Of a stretch of DNA of 64,000 bases, positions 53,918 to 64,000 are shown piece by piece; the stretch's first letter is position 1, and each line of letters begins with the position of its first letter. The notes under the pieces were generated by a model that was given only the letters and a program-made list of their open reading frames with translations, ran no database searches and had not been told where the DNA came from. The stretch is from Mycolicibacterium stellerae (GTDB lineage: Bacteria; Actinomycetota; Actinomycetes; Mycobacteriales; Mycobacteriaceae): NCBI RefSeq assembly GCF_003719305.1, contig NZ_RARC01000008.1:157299-221298 (forward strand). The letters run 5' to 3'. A program made the position numbers and the translations under genes.

Positions 53918-55018
53918 ATGACCACGAGGGACAAATACACCGACGTGCCCGAGCCGTACTCGTGGGAGGTCCCCAGCGCCGGTGACGCACGCTTCACGTG
54001 GGAGTACGACGACGGACGCGCCCGGCTCCTTTCTCTGTACCAAAAGGGAAAGGACAAGCAGTGGGACGCCCAGTCGCGGATCGACTGGGGCCAAGACGTC
54101 GACCCGATGAACCCGGTCGGGCTGCCCGACGAGTTCCATCCGCTGTTCGGAAGCCCGATGTGGGAGTCAGCAGACGATTCACGTCGGGCCGAGATGCGCA
54201 AGCACTTCCAAGCCTGGCAGTTCTCGCAGTTCCTGCACGGCGAGCAGGGCGCAATGGTGTGCGCGGCCAAGATCGTCGAGGTCGTCCCGGACCTGGACGC
54301 GAAGTTCTACGCGGCCACCCAGACCATGGACGAGGCTCGGCATGTCGAGGCGTTCTCGCGGTTCCTGCAGGACAAGGTCGAGCTGGTCTACCCGATCAAC
54401 AAGAACCTCACTGCACTGCTGGAAGACACCCTGCGCGACTCGCGCTGGGACATGCCCTACCTCGGCATGCAGGTGCTCATCGAAGGACTGGCACTCGCCG
54501 CTTTCGGGGTGCTGCGTGACTTGGCGCCGCCGGACTCAATGGCCAAACAGTTGCTGGCCTACGTCATGCAGGACGAGGCCCGCCACGTCGCTTTCGGGCG
54601 AATCTCGTTGAAGGACTACTACTCTGCGCTGACCGAGGCAGAGCGGGGTGAGCGCGAAGAGTTCGTCGTGGACGCCTGCTACCTGATGCGCGACCGGTTC
54701 CGCGGCGAGGAGGTCTTCGAGACCCTCGGCCTCGACGTGAAAGCGTGTGCCGAGTGGGTCGACACGTCGCCGCTGATGATCCAGTTCCGCTCACACCTGT
54801 TCAGCCGCATCGTGCCGATCGTCAAGGACATCGGGTTGTGGGGCGACAAGGTGCAGCGCGCGTTCACGGACATGGGTGTGCACGACATGGCCGGTTTCGA
54901 CATCGATGCGCTGATGAAGGCCGATGAGGATCAGGCCGAGGCCCTGGACAAGGCACACGCCGAGATGGCCAGCCGGGCTATCGAGGTGGACGAGGTGATC
55001 GCGGCGGGCGCGAGCTGA
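53918..55018 (+). CDS. Ferritin-like diiron protein (putative oxygenase)
   Basis: 366 aa. Four-helix diiron ligand set: Glu109 (HGEQGAMV), Glu139 and His142 (DEARHVEAF), Glu189 (LIEGLAL), Glu220 and His223 (DEARHVAFG). This 2-His/4-carboxylate set is that of ribonucleotide-reductase R2-like and AurF-like enzymes. N-terminal 100 residues precede the helical core. No partner reductase gene is near. In this family members oxidise small molecules or fatty acyl groups; the role here is unknown. Confidence 0.88.
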   Translation: MTTRDKYTDVPEPYSWEVPSAGDARFTWEYDDGRARLLSLYQKGKDKQWDAQSRIDWGQDVDPMNPVGLPDEFHPLFGSPMWESADDSRRAEMRKHFQAWQFSQFLHGEQGAMVCAAKIVEVVPDLDAKFYAATQTMDEARHVEAFSRFLQDKVELVYPINKNLTALLEDTLRDSRWDMPYLGMQVLIEGLALAAFGVLRDLAPPDSMAKQLLAYVMQDEARHVAFGRISLKDYYSALTEAERGEREEFVVDACYLMRDRFRGEEVFETLGLDVKACAEWVDTSPLMIQFRSHLFSRIVPIVKDIGLWGDKVQRAFTDMGVHDMAGFDIDALMKADEDQAEALDKAHAEMASRAIEVDEVIAAGAS

Positions 55019-55030
55019 CCCAAAAAGTGC

Positions 55031-55052
55031 CGCCCAAACCAACGTTTGGGCG
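55031..55052. repeat. Palindromic repeat family, copy A (likely bidirectional terminator)
   Basis: Perfect 9-base arms CGCCCAAAC and GTTTGGGCG around CAAC, followed by GAGAAAGTCCGAGAA and another half-copy (CGCCCAAACG) at 55070. It lies between two convergent genes, where a shared terminator would sit. Confidence 0.75.
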
Positions 55053-55097
55053 AGAAAGTCCGAGAACGCGCCCAAACGTCGATTTCGCGCAATCGAA

Positions 55098-56212
55098 CTA
55101 GTCCGCGACGGTGAGCCAGTCCGTGAAGCCCGACGGGTCGTGGCGGCCAAGCGCACCATGCTCGAAGAGACCCCAACCCTCCGTCGGCGTCCCGTGCGCT
55201 GAAGTGCACACCGCACGACCGACGTGGTCGATGACGCCGAAGCCGGCCCGCCCGATGATCGCGGGATCGGTCATGTCGTAGGTCAACCGCTCGGTGAACT
55301 TGTCGCCCTTCCACACGCCGTGGATCCAGTCCGAGTCGCCGCCGTAGCCGCCGCCGACGTGAATCGGCACGGGCAGTTTGGATTCCACATCGAAGTGCAC
55401 GGGAGTGCCGTCGGCCGCGGTGGCGTCGATCGTTGCGCCCGTAGGGATCCGGGTGCCCGGCGTGTAGTGGATCTTCACCCGCGGCCAGCCCAGCTGCTCG
55501 ACGCGGCCGTCCTTCCACACCCGGGTGCAGTCATTCAGTGACCGGAACCCGCTCGGCTCCTCCTGGATGATGAGCACGATCGAGAAGTCGTCGAACGCCA
55601 TCGGCACATACAGCCACCACATGCCCTCGAACGGCGGATCCGCAGGCCGCCCAGCCGGTTCGGCCTCGCCGATGGGCCGGATTCCCCACGACCGGTCGCG
55701 CGTGCCGATCCACGCCGACGGGTCGACGGTGATCTCCTCGCCGTCGATGGCGATGTGCCCGCTCCATGAACCCACCTGGGCGAACCGCTGCGCGTCCAAC
55801 GTGATTCGGGTGCCGGCTCGCAGAATGTGCCGCTGCTCCTGCACAACGTCGAACAACCCGTTCCAGGTCAGGTCGACGGCCATGCCCTCGGTCTCGTCCA
55901 TCACGATCCGCAGCCTGTGCAGTGGCTCGGTGACCTCGATGCGATAGCCCAACACGTTCTGGTTGAGCCGATCCTGGTCGATCGCATCCGAAAGGTGCAC
56001 CGCCGTCTGCGTATTGCCGCGCCGGACGAGGACGAACGCGTCCTTGACGCCCAGGTTTGGGTAGTACCCGATGCCGGTGATCAGGAAGATGTCGCCGGTG
56101 CGGTCGTGCGCGTTGTAGTAGGACCGGTCGTAGAAGTTGCGGTCCGACGAACCCGGCCACGCGATGGGCTGCGGGAGCTGGTGGATCGGGAATTCATCCA
56201 TGGGGCCGAGCA

Positions 56213-56213
<1 letters not shown>
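55098..56213 (-). CDS. Rv3169-like lipocalin/CrtC-type protein
   Basis: 371 aa. Opens MLGPMDEFPIHQLPQPIAWP and has FYDRSYYNAHDRTGDIFLIT, IGTRDRSWGIRPIGEAEPAG and DFSIVLIIQEEPSGFRSLND, the two-lobe beta-barrel signature of the AttH/CrtC-like family. The start overlaps the upstream stop by one base (TGATG), so it is coupled to the kinase gene. Known neighbours in M. tuberculosis are Rv3168 and Rv3169 in the same order. Function is not established; a hydratase or lipid-binding role is possible. Confidence 0.85.
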
Positions 56214-57364
<1,151 letters not shown>

Positions 57365-57370
57365 CTAATT

Positions 57371-57389
57371 ACGATACGGTGGGTAGCGT
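57371..57389. promoter_or_regulatory. Candidate TetR operator
   Basis: ACGATAC-GGTGG-GTAGCGT: arms agree as ACGnTAC/GTAnCGT around a five-base centre. It lies in the 41-bp gap between the kinase start and the TetR start and covers the likely -10 of both. Confidence 0.55.
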
Positions 57390-57390
57390 T

Positions 57391-57993
57391 ATGAAAGCAG
57401 ACCCGACTTCAATTGACAAGGGCCCAGCGGCCGGGCGGCCAAGGGACCCACGCATCGACGCTGCCATACTGCGCGCGACCGCGGATCTGCTTGTGGAAAT
57501 CGGCTATTCGAACCTGACGATGGCGGCGGTCGCCGACCGGGCGGGCACCACCAAGACCGCGTTGTACCGCCGGTGGTCCAGCAAGGCCGAGCTCGTCCAC
57601 GAGGCGGCGTTTCCCGCGGCGCCGACCGCAATCGAGACACCGGCGGGGGATTTCCGTGCCGACGTGCGCGCGATGATCGCCGCAGCGGGCAGTGTGTTCA
57701 CCAGCCCGGTGGTGCGCGCCGCGCTGCCGGGTCTGATCGCCGACATGACCGCCGACGCCGAGTTGAACGCGAGAGTGATGGGGCGCTTCGCCGACGTATT
57801 CAACGCCGTGCGGGTTCGGTTGGCCGACGCAGTTCGCCGCGGGGAGGTGCACGCCGACATCGACCCGCAGCGGCTGATCGAGGTGATCGGCGGCGCCACC
57901 ATGCTGCGACTGCTGTTGTGGCCCGATGAGGAACTCGACGACGACTGGGTTGACCAGACGACTGCCATCGTCGCCCACGGTGTGATTGCCTGA
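57391..57993 (+). CDS. TetR-family repressor (Rv3167c-like)
   Basis: 200 aa from ATG; an in-frame GTG at 57379 would place the operator inside the gene. HTH: GYSNLTMAAVADRAGTTKTA, then LYRRWSSKAELVHEAAF. C-terminal helices form the ligand pocket (TMLRLLLWPDEELDDDW). Divergent from the Rv3168/Rv3169-like pair, so it most likely represses them and itself. The inducer is unknown. Confidence 0.9.
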   Translation: MKADPTSIDKGPAAGRPRDPRIDAAILRATADLLVEIGYSNLTMAAVADRAGTTKTALYRRWSSKAELVHEAAFPAAPTAIETPAGDFRADVRAMIAAAGSVFTSPVVRAALPGLIADMTADAELNARVMGRFADVFNAVRVRLADAVRRGEVHADIDPQRLIEVIGGATMLRLLLWPDEELDDDWVDQTTAIVAHGVIA

Positions 57994-57998
57994 TATCC

Positions 57999-58679
57999 GT
58001 GGTCCATCAACCGTTTCCCACCGACTGGGCCACGGCGCTGGTCCTGGTTCCCCATCCCGACGACACCGAGTATGGCTGCGCCGCCGCCGTCGCCAAATGG
58101 ACGTCGCAAGGCAAGCACGTGCATTACGCGCTGGCGTGCCGCGGCGAGGTCGGCATCCCCGGTATGTCGCCGGAGGAGTGCGGCCCGCTGCGTGAGCGAG
58201 AGCAGCGACGGTCGTCGGCGATCGTGGGCGTTGACAATGTGGAGTTCTGGGACTTCCCCGACAGCCAGATCTTCAACACGCCCGAGCTGCGGGCGAAAAT
58301 CGCCGAGACGATCACCGAACTGGCCCCCGACGTCGTCATCACCCTTTACAGCGGACCGGAGTGGGCGCCAGGTGCGCCGAATCAGCGCGACCACATCGAG
58401 TTCGCGTTAGCCGTTGCGGCGGCGTATGACTCGCTGCCGGACAAACCGCGATGGTTCTTCGAGCACGGTCCATATGGCACGCACGGCGAGACTGTCGACG
58501 ATTTCATCGACGTCGCGGTCGCGTCGCTGGCCGCTCACGACGTCTACCTGTCGGTGTACAACCCCGACGTGCCGGTTGCCGAGCAAGCCCGCAAGCAGGT
58601 TGACATGACGACACTTCCGCCGCTGCCGGGGCTGGAGGGTCACCGCTCGGTGGAGTTCATCCTCAAGCGGGAGTGCTGA
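57999..58679 (+). CDS. PIG-L family deacetylase
   Basis: 226 aa from a GTG five bases after the TetR stop. Zinc site PHPDDTEYG (His19, Asp21-Asp22) near the N-terminus and NQRDHIEFALAV with the second His. The family removes N-acetyl groups from GlcNAc-linked substrates (MshB, Mca, PIG-L) or from lipids and antibiotics. It lacks the length and extra residues of MshB. Probably co-transcribed with tetR. Confidence 0.88.
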   Translation: MVHQPFPTDWATALVLVPHPDDTEYGCAAAVAKWTSQGKHVHYALACRGEVGIPGMSPEECGPLREREQRRSSAIVGVDNVEFWDFPDSQIFNTPELRAKIAETITELAPDVVITLYSGPEWAPGAPNQRDHIEFALAVAAAYDSLPDKPRWFFEHGPYGTHGETVDDFIDVAVASLAAHDVYLSVYNPDVPVAEQARKQVDMTTLPPLPGLEGHRSVEFILKREC

Positions 58680-58682
58680 GCC

Positions 58683-59453
58683 TCATTGCACCACACCGCG
58701 GCCCAGCCAGAGGCCGCCGTTGACGTCGAGTGTCTGCCCGGTCACCCATCGGCTGTCGTTACCGGCGAAAAACGCGACAGCGTCGGCGATCTCGGCCGCC
58801 TGCCCGACGCGCTTGAGCGCGACGATCTGCTTGACCCCCTCCGATGCCTCCTCGCTGTCGTGCAGCCACGAGTTCATGTCGGTGTCGGTGACGCCGGGGG
58901 ACACGTTGTTGACGGTGATTCCCCGTTCGCCGACAGCGAGCGCCAGCGCGCGGCCCATCACGTTGAGGGCCCCTTTGGTCATCGAGTAGACGATCTGCGG
59001 AGTGGCGAACCATGTGACGCCGGACGAGATGTTGATGATGTGCCCGCCGTCGCGGATCAGCGGCAGCGCACGTTGAGTGATGAAGAACGGCGCACGGACA
59101 TTGATCGCGAACTCTCGGTCGAACTGGTCGCGCGTCGCCGCCTCGATGGTGGCCTCGGAGGTGGAGATGGCCGCGTTGTTGACGAGAATGTCGAGTGGCC
59201 GGCCTGCGAGGCCCTTCTCCAGCCCGTCAAACAGCTCGTCGACGTCACCGTCGACGCCGAGCTGGGCGCGAACGGGAAATGCCTCCCCGCCCGCGACTTC
59301 GATCTCGGAGACAGTGGCGGCCGCGGCCGACTCGTTGCTTCCGTAGTGAACGGCGACGACCGCGCCGTCGCCGGCCAATCGCAGTGCGATCGCCCGCCCG
59401 ATTCCCCGTGAAGCGCCGGTCACCAGCGCCGTCTTACCCGTCAAGGATGCCAT
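58683..59453 (-). CDS. Short-chain dehydrogenase/reductase
   Basis: 256 aa from MASLTGKTALVTGASRG. TGASRGIG at 13-20, ILVNNAAIS, catalytic IINISSGV and YSMTK, and the C-terminal VTGQTLDVNGGLWLG. Classical NAD(P)-dependent ketoreductase similar to FabG-like enzymes. No adjacent fatty-acid operon, so the alcohol/ketone substrate is open. Same strand as the crotonase upstream (28 nt gap), likely one unit. Confidence 0.92.
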   Translation of the reverse strand: MASLTGKTALVTGASRGIGRAIALRLAGDGAVVAVHYGSNESAAAATVSEIEVAGGEAFPVRAQLGVDGDVDELFDGLEKGLAGRPLDILVNNAAISTSEATIEAATRDQFDREFAINVRAPFFITQRALPLIRDGGHIINISSGVTWFATPQIVYSMTKGALNVMGRALALAVGERGITVNNVSPGVTDTDMNSWLHDSEEASEGVKQIVALKRVGQAAEIADAVAFFAGNDSRWVTGQTLDVNGGLWLGRGVVQ

Positions 59454-59481
59454 GGGCCCAACAACGGGGACCCGTGGCGCG

Positions 59482-60273
59482 CTATTCCGTCGACTCGATC
59501 TGGCGCTTGTTGCGTTCGGCCACGGCACGGAACTGGTCGCCGAGCCCAGCCGAAAAGTCCGGGGAGTCGCGGTGCTGCGCGAACGCGATCTTCTCCTCGG
59601 CGGCCAACGCCGGATCGATCACCGCAGCGGCTCCGGTCGTGTAAATCTCCTTGAGCCCCAACATCGTTGGGCTCGGTACTTCGGCGATCTGGCCCGCCAG
59701 CTCCAGCGCGCGCTCCAGCAGCCGCTCATGTGCGACGACCTCGGTCACCAGCCCGATCTTCTCGGCGCGGGCGGCGTCGACGACCTCGCCGGTCATCGAC
59801 AGCCGACGGGCCATGCCGAGGCCGACGAGCTGGGGCAGCCGCGCGGTCATTCCGCCGCCGGGCAGGATCCCGACGCGGGCGTGGGTGTCGGCGAACACGG
59901 CTCGCTGCGACGCGATGAGAAAGTCGCAGCCGAGCGCCATCTCCAGTCCACCGGTGAACGTCGCACCGTTGATCGCCCCGACGATCGGTGTGCGCATCTT
60001 CGCCACCGCGGCGATACAGCTCTGCGACCGGAACTCCTCGAAGTAGCCGAGCCCGTCGCGTTGCGCCTCCTTGAGATCCACGCCCGCGCAGAACGCGGGG
60101 TCCGCGCCGGTCAGCACCACCGCGCGGACGGACTCGTCGGCGTCGGCCTCGGTCAACGCGCTGTAAGCGGCCTTGATGAGGGCGCGGCTCAGCGCATTTC
60201 TCGCGGCGGGCCGGTTCAGCGTCAGCACCCGAACCGCGCCGTGATCGGCGATCAGGACGAGCGGTTGCGCCAT
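59482..60273 (-). CDS. Enoyl-CoA hydratase/isomerase family protein, second catalytic Glu absent
   Basis: 263 aa with GGGAGG close to the ATG. Oxyanion segment NGATFTGGLEMALGCDFLIA has the first catalytic Glu. The second, normally in a PExxxGxxP segment, aligns with THARVGILPGGG and is missing, as in some isomerases and inactive crotonases. Hydratase activity is therefore uncertain; isomerase, thioesterase or lyase activity is possible. Lies between the SDR and the nuo operon on the same strand. Confidence 0.88.
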   Translation of the reverse strand: MAQPLVLIADHGAVRVLTLNRPAARNALSRALIKAAYSALTEADADESVRAVVLTGADPAFCAGVDLKEAQRDGLGYFEEFRSQSCIAAVAKMRTPIVGAINGATFTGGLEMALGCDFLIASQRAVFADTHARVGILPGGGMTARLPQLVGLGMARRLSMTGEVVDAARAEKIGLVTEVVAHERLLERALELAGQIAEVPSPTMLGLKEIYTTGAAAVIDPALAAEEKIAFAQHRDSPDFSAGLGDQFRAVAERNKRQIESTE

Positions 60274-60307
60274 GACCTCCCTCTCGTCGAGATGGACGTA
60301 ATGGCGA

Positions 60308-60350
60308 GATCTTCTCGAACTTTCTCGCCCATGTGTTGGTTTGGGCGGAA
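60308..60350. repeat. Palindromic repeat family, copy C
   Basis: Read on the minus strand: CCGCCCAAACCAAC, ACAT, GGGCGAGAAAGT, TCGAGAA. It matches copy A across about 35 bases in the same order apart from the ACAT/GTTT swap and one C/T change. It lies in the 83-bp gap between nuoN end and the crotonase start, where nuo transcription should end. Confidence 0.7.
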
Positions 60351-60356
60351 AGGGGG

Positions 60357-61940
60357 CTAGCGCAGGAACTGATTGGAGATGTTCGTCAGGTCGAGCACGG
60401 GCTGCGGCAGCGCGCCGAGCGCGAATGTCACTGCGGCGGTGATCGTGATGACTGCCGTGGTGAAGATGCTTGGCACCACCACGATCGGCGCATCCTCGGG
60501 CGGGTCGGTGAAGAACATCAGCACGATGACCCGCACGTAGAAGTACGCGGCGACGGCGCTGGCGATCACACCGACGATCACCAGAGGGATTGCGCCGCCC
60601 TCACCGGCGGCCTTGAACACCGCGAACTTGCTGACGAACCCGCTGGTCAGCGGAATGCCCGCGAAGGCGAGTAGGAACAACGCAAACACGATGCCGACAA
60701 TGGGATAGCGGCGGCCAAGCCCGGCCCAGCGCGCAAGCGTGGTCTCTTCCTCGCCCGCCCGGTCGCGGATCAGGCCGACGACGGCAAACGCGCCCACCGT
60801 GCTGAACCCGTAGGCGAACAGGTAGAACAGCGTCGCCGAAAGGCCGGACTCGTTCAGCGCGATCACGCCGGTCAAGATGAACCCGGTGTGTGCCACCGCG
60901 GAGTAGGCAAGCATCCGCTTGACGTCGGACTGGGATATCGCGGTAACGGTGCCGACCACCATGGTCAGGATCGCGATCGCCCACAGCACCGGTCGCCAGT
61001 CGGCGCGGATCTCGGGCACGGCGACGTAGAAGATGCGCAGAAGGGCGCCGAACGCGGCGATCTTGGTTGCCGCCGCCATGAACGCCGTGACGGGTGTCGG
61101 CGCGCCCTGATAGACGTCGGGGATCCAGGAGTGGAACGGCGCCGCACCGACCTTGAAGAGCAAGCCGACAAGCACCAGGCTGACACCGATCAACGCCAGT
61201 GACGCCTTGCCTGTGTTGGCGTGGATCGCGTCGGCGATCCCATTCAGGCTGAGCGTGCCGGCATAGCCGTACAGCATCGCGGCGCCATACAGGAAGAACG
61301 CCGACGAAAACGCGCCGAGCAGAAAGTATTTCAGCGCCGCTTCCTGCGACAGCAGGCGACGTCGGCGGGCGAGGCCGCACATCAGATACAGCGGCAGCGA
61401 CAGCACCTCGAGCGCCACGAACATGGCCAGAAGGTCGTCGGCCGCAGGGAAGATCAGCATTCCGGCGATCGCGAACAGCGTCAGCGGGAACACTTCGGTC
61501 TGCATCACGCCGGCCTTGGTCGCCGCCTTCTCGGCGACGCTTCCGACTGCCGCGGACGCCTGCGGGGTGAACGAATCGAGCCCGCCCACAGCGTTTTCGG
61601 ACTCCGACGCGTCTTCGGCGGGGATTCGCCGCTCGGCGATGAGCAGGATGCCGAGAACTCCGACCACCAGGATCGTGGCCTGCAGGAACAGGGTGGGGGC
61701 GTCGATGGCAACCGCTCCGACCACGGCCAGGTGGCCGACGGCGCCGTGCAGCCCACGGGCCAACTGCACCACCGCGACGAATGCGCCCACCAGACCGGCC
61801 AGGCTGAGGAGCACCTGAACGATGTAACGCCGTTCGCGCGGTACGAAGGCCTCGACCAGCACGCCCGCGATGGCGGCTCCGATCACAATCAGCATCGGCG
61901 ACAGCAGGCCGTATTCGACGCTGGGAGTTGGCAGGTTCAT
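60357..61940 (-). CDS. nuoN: NADH-quinone oxidoreductase subunit N
   Basis: 527 aa, ATG overlapping the nuoM stop (ATGA). About 14 membrane helices; antiporter-like core residues lie in LLFKVGAAPFHSWIPDVYQG, MLAYSAVAHTGFILTGVIAL and GIPLTSGFVSKFAVFKAAGE. It is a proton-pumping membrane arm subunit of complex I. An insertion of about 40 residues after ILLIAERRIPAEDASESENA enlarges one loop; this is common in actinobacterial NuoN. Last gene of the operon. Confidence 0.97.
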   Translation of the reverse strand: MNLPTPSVEYGLLSPMLIVIGAAIAGVLVEAFVPRERRYIVQVLLSLAGLVGAFVAVVQLARGLHGAVGHLAVVGAVAIDAPTLFLQATILVVGVLGILLIAERRIPAEDASESENAVGGLDSFTPQASAAVGSVAEKAATKAGVMQTEVFPLTLFAIAGMLIFPAADDLLAMFVALEVLSLPLYLMCGLARRRRLLSQEAALKYFLLGAFSSAFFLYGAAMLYGYAGTLSLNGIADAIHANTGKASLALIGVSLVLVGLLFKVGAAPFHSWIPDVYQGAPTPVTAFMAAATKIAAFGALLRIFYVAVPEIRADWRPVLWAIAILTMVVGTVTAISQSDVKRMLAYSAVAHTGFILTGVIALNESGLSATLFYLFAYGFSTVGAFAVVGLIRDRAGEEETTLARWAGLGRRYPIVGIVFALFLLAFAGIPLTSGFVSKFAVFKAAGEGGAIPLVIVGVIASAVAAYFYVRVIVLMFFTDPPEDAPIVVVPSIFTTAVITITAAVTFALGALPQPVLDLTNISNQFLR

Positions 61941-63505
61941 CGTGGGCGGCCTTCCGCCAGTTTGGCAGGGGGATCGGGTTGGTCGATGGTGGTCAGCGTG
62001 TGGCTGACGGCCGGATTGATCACGTCCAGAGCAACTTTCGGGTACACGCCGAGTACCAGCAGCAGCGCGATCAGCGGCGTCACCACCGCCAGTTCGCGGG
62101 GGATCAGGTCACGTAGCCGGTCGTTGCCTTCGGTCACCGGACCGCCCATCATCCGTTGGTACATCCACAGGATGTAGATCGCCGAAAGCACCAGGGCGCT
62201 CGATGCCACCACCGCGAACACCGGGTAACGCGTGAATGTGCCGATCAGGACCAGGAATTCGCTGATGAACGGCGCAAGCCCTGGCAGCGACAGCGTGGCC
62301 AGCCCGGCGACCAGGAATGTGCCCGCCAAAACGGGGGCCACCTTCTGAACGCCGCCATAGGCGCTGATAAGGCGGGTTCCCCTGCGCGACACCAGGAACC
62401 CGGCGATCAGGAACAGCGCGGCGGTTGAGATGCCGTGGTTGACCATGTACAGCGTCGAACCCGACTGGCCTTGGCTGGTCATCACGAAGATGCCGAGGAT
62501 GATGAAACCGAAGTGCGAGATCGACGTGTAGGCGATCAGCCGCATCACGTCGGTCTGGCCGATGGCCAGTATCGCGCCGTAGACGATGCCGATGACGGCC
62601 AGGGTGATGATCAGCGGCCGGAAATACGCTGAGGCGTCGGGGAACAACTGCAGGCAGTAGCGCAACATGCCGAAGGTGCCGACCTTGTCCATGATCGCCA
62701 TCATCAGCACCGCGCTGGCCGGGGTGGCCTCCACGGCGGCGCCGGGCAGCCAGCGGTGGAAAGGCCATAGCGGTGCCTTGACGGCGAACGCGAACATGAA
62801 GCCCAGGAACAGGGCGTTGAGGATGGCCGGGTTGACGGCCAGTTCACCACTGGTCACGGCGGCGACGATCGCGCGGAAATCGAAGGTGCCCGCCTCGAAG
62901 GCATCGCTCTGGGCGGTCACCACATACAGGCCGACGACCGCGGCCAGCATGATCAACCCGCCGAACAGGTTGTACAGCAGGAACTTCACCGCCGCCTTGG
63001 ACCGATTCTCGCCGCCGAACCCGCCGATCAGGAAGTACATCGGAATGAGCATGGCCTCGAAGAACACGTAGAACAGCAGCACGTCCAGCGAGACGAGGGA
63101 GATCACCACCATGCCCTCGACGGCAAGGGTCAGCGCGAGGTAGGTGTGTGTGGAGCGGCCGCGCAACCCCTCCTGGTCATCGGCGTCGTTCCAGCCCGCG
63201 ACGATCAGCAGCGGCACAAGGACCGCTGTCAGCACGATGAGCACCAGCGCGATGCCGTCGATTCCGAGGATGTAGCCCGTTCCGAAAGACGGTATCCATG
63301 GCATGTTTTCGACGAACTGGTACTGCTGGCCCGACGGGTCGAACCCGACAGCGACGATGGCGGCGAGCACCAGCACCACCACCGAGACCGCTAGCGCGAA
63401 CCACTTGGCCAGCGCGCGACCGGTGGCCGGAATCAGCATCACCGCCGCGGCGCCGAGCATCGGCACCGCCCACATGATCGTCAGCCAAGGCACTGAGGTC
63501 ACCAC
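61937..63505 (-). CDS. nuoM: NADH-quinone oxidoreductase subunit M
   Basis: 522 aa from GTG, overlapping nuoL by 7 nt. Antiporter-like subunit: MYFLIGGFGGENRSKAAVKF, FAFAVKAPLWPFHRWLPGAA, LIAYTSISHFGFIILGIFVM, LSLPGLAPFISEFLVLIGTF. The conserved Glu/Lys proton residues are present. Complex I membrane arm, proton translocation. Confidence 0.97.
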   Translation of the reverse strand: MVTSVPWLTIMWAVPMLGAAAVMLIPATGRALAKWFALAVSVVVLVLAAIVAVGFDPSGQQYQFVENMPWIPSFGTGYILGIDGIALVLIVLTAVLVPLLIVAGWNDADDQEGLRGRSTHTYLALTLAVEGMVVISLVSLDVLLFYVFFEAMLIPMYFLIGGFGGENRSKAAVKFLLYNLFGGLIMLAAVVGLYVVTAQSDAFEAGTFDFRAIVAAVTSGELAVNPAILNALFLGFMFAFAVKAPLWPFHRWLPGAAVEATPASAVLMMAIMDKVGTFGMLRYCLQLFPDASAYFRPLIITLAVIGIVYGAILAIGQTDVMRLIAYTSISHFGFIILGIFVMTSQGQSGSTLYMVNHGISTAALFLIAGFLVSRRGTRLISAYGGVQKVAPVLAGTFLVAGLATLSLPGLAPFISEFLVLIGTFTRYPVFAVVASSALVLSAIYILWMYQRMMGGPVTEGNDRLRDLIPRELAVVTPLIALLLVLGVYPKVALDVINPAVSHTLTTIDQPDPPAKLAEGRPR

Positions 63506-64000
63506 AGCTGCACCGCCAGGATCACTGCGACGATGAGGGCTGCGCCCGCCAGCATCGAAAGGGCGTAGGAGCGGGCGAAACCGGTCTGCACCAGCCGCAG
63601 GCCGTCCGAGGTGCGCCCGACCAGAGTGGCCAGCCCGTTTGTGGCGCCGTCCACCCCCTTGTTGTCGACCCAGAACAGATCCTTGGTCAGGACCTGGCCC
63701 GATTTCATTAGCAGAGCCTCGTTGATCGCATCTCCGTACAGATCTTTGCGGGCGGCCACGGTGAGTGCCGATACCTCCTGGGGTGCGGTGTCGGGGACCG
63801 GCTTTTGTGCGTACATGCGGTAGGCGATGAGGATGCCGATGGCGACGACGGAGAGCACGATGATGGTGACGAGCCAGGCGGGTAGGGCGTGGTGTGCTTC
63901 GTGGGCGCCGACGACGGGTTGGAGCCAGTGCGCCAGGGTGCCGCCGATGGCGAACAGGGCGCCGGATGCCACTGAGCCGACGGCGAGCAGGATCATCGGC
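63499..64000 (-). CDS. nuoL: NADH-quinone oxidoreductase subunit L, C-terminal part
   Basis: Partial: only the last ~167 codons are in the window. Contains helix ALPAWLVTIIVLSVVAIGIL, the lateral-helix region LYGDAINEALLMKSGQVLTK with DLFWVDNKGVDGATNGLATL, and the final helix YALSMLAGAALIVAVILAVQ. The order L-M-N is that of the nuo operon. Confidence 0.95.
   Translation of the reverse strand, partial: PMILLAVGSVASGALFAIGGTLAHWLQPVVGAHEAHHALPAWLVTIIVLSVVAIGILIAYRMYAQKPVPDTAPQEVSALTVAARKDLYGDAINEALLMKSGQVLTKDLFWVDNKGVDGATNGLATLVGRTSDGLRLVQTGFARSYALSMLAGAALIVAVILAVQLW

Overview
The window is high-GC actinobacterial DNA and reads as a chromosome segment of a fast-growing Mycobacterium/Mycolicibacterium. 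The left block (1-7.2 kb) has the content and order of the M. tuberculosis Rv3197-Rv3193c neighbourhood. The right block (about 48.7-64 kb) matches Rv3171c/Rv3170/Rv3169/Rv3168/Rv3167c and runs into the end of the NADH dehydrogenase I operon (nuoL-nuoM-nuoN). GTG starts, 4-base ATGA/GTGA overlaps and leaderless promoters (TANNNT 6-7 nt before the start codon) fit the same group. Homology calls come from reading the proteins; no database search was run.

Layout. (1) 1-11.3 kb: ABC1 kinase, an orphan cyclodehydratase-like protein, a DUF2342 zincin-like protein, a PDZ/Lon-like membrane protease, a UPF0182 membrane protein, a very large membrane GGDEF-GGDEF-EAL protein, then an initiator tRNA with a strong terminator. 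(2) About 11.3-38.6 kb: an accessory island starting directly 3' of the tRNA. It has a degraded tRNA-like repeat, an IS481-type transposase remnant, two convergent giant LuxR (LAL) regulators, and a MocR regulator followed by a co-directional cluster (oxidoreductase, acyl-CoA ligase, exporter, GT1 glycosyltransferase, hydrolase fragment, indole-3-glycerol-phosphate synthase, LAL remnant) in which several genes are broken. A minus-strand operon follows (HD hydrolase, MFS exporter, oxidoreductase, cupin lipoprotein), divergent from a third intact LAL coupled to a second HD protein, then a Dps-like protein coupled to an ECF sigma factor, a broken F420-type oxidoreductase and an alpha/beta hydrolase. 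(3) 38.2-48.7 kb: mostly intact single genes and short operons (EspC-like protein, exported MsrA, dehalogenase-like hydrolase, a 47-residue protein behind a possible leader peptide, class III aminotransferase, STAS protein, hydrolases, epimerase, quinone oxidoreductase/phosphatase pair). (4) 48.7-60.3 kb: lipid/xenobiotic-type catabolism (amine oxidase, F420 oxidoreductase, EthA-like monooxygenase, diiron protein, Rv3169/Rv3168 pair with divergent TetR, PIG-L deacetylase, SDR, crotonase). (5) 60.4-64 kb: nuoN, nuoM and the 3' end of nuoL.

The most interesting parts are the HD-LAL-HD regulatory module with its perfect palindrome, the decaying metabolite-like cluster that keeps both an intact and a frameshifted copy of the same oxidoreductase, the giant cyclic-di-GMP protein with two GGDEF domains of which only one keeps the product-inhibition site, and a short palindromic repeat family near the nuo operon.
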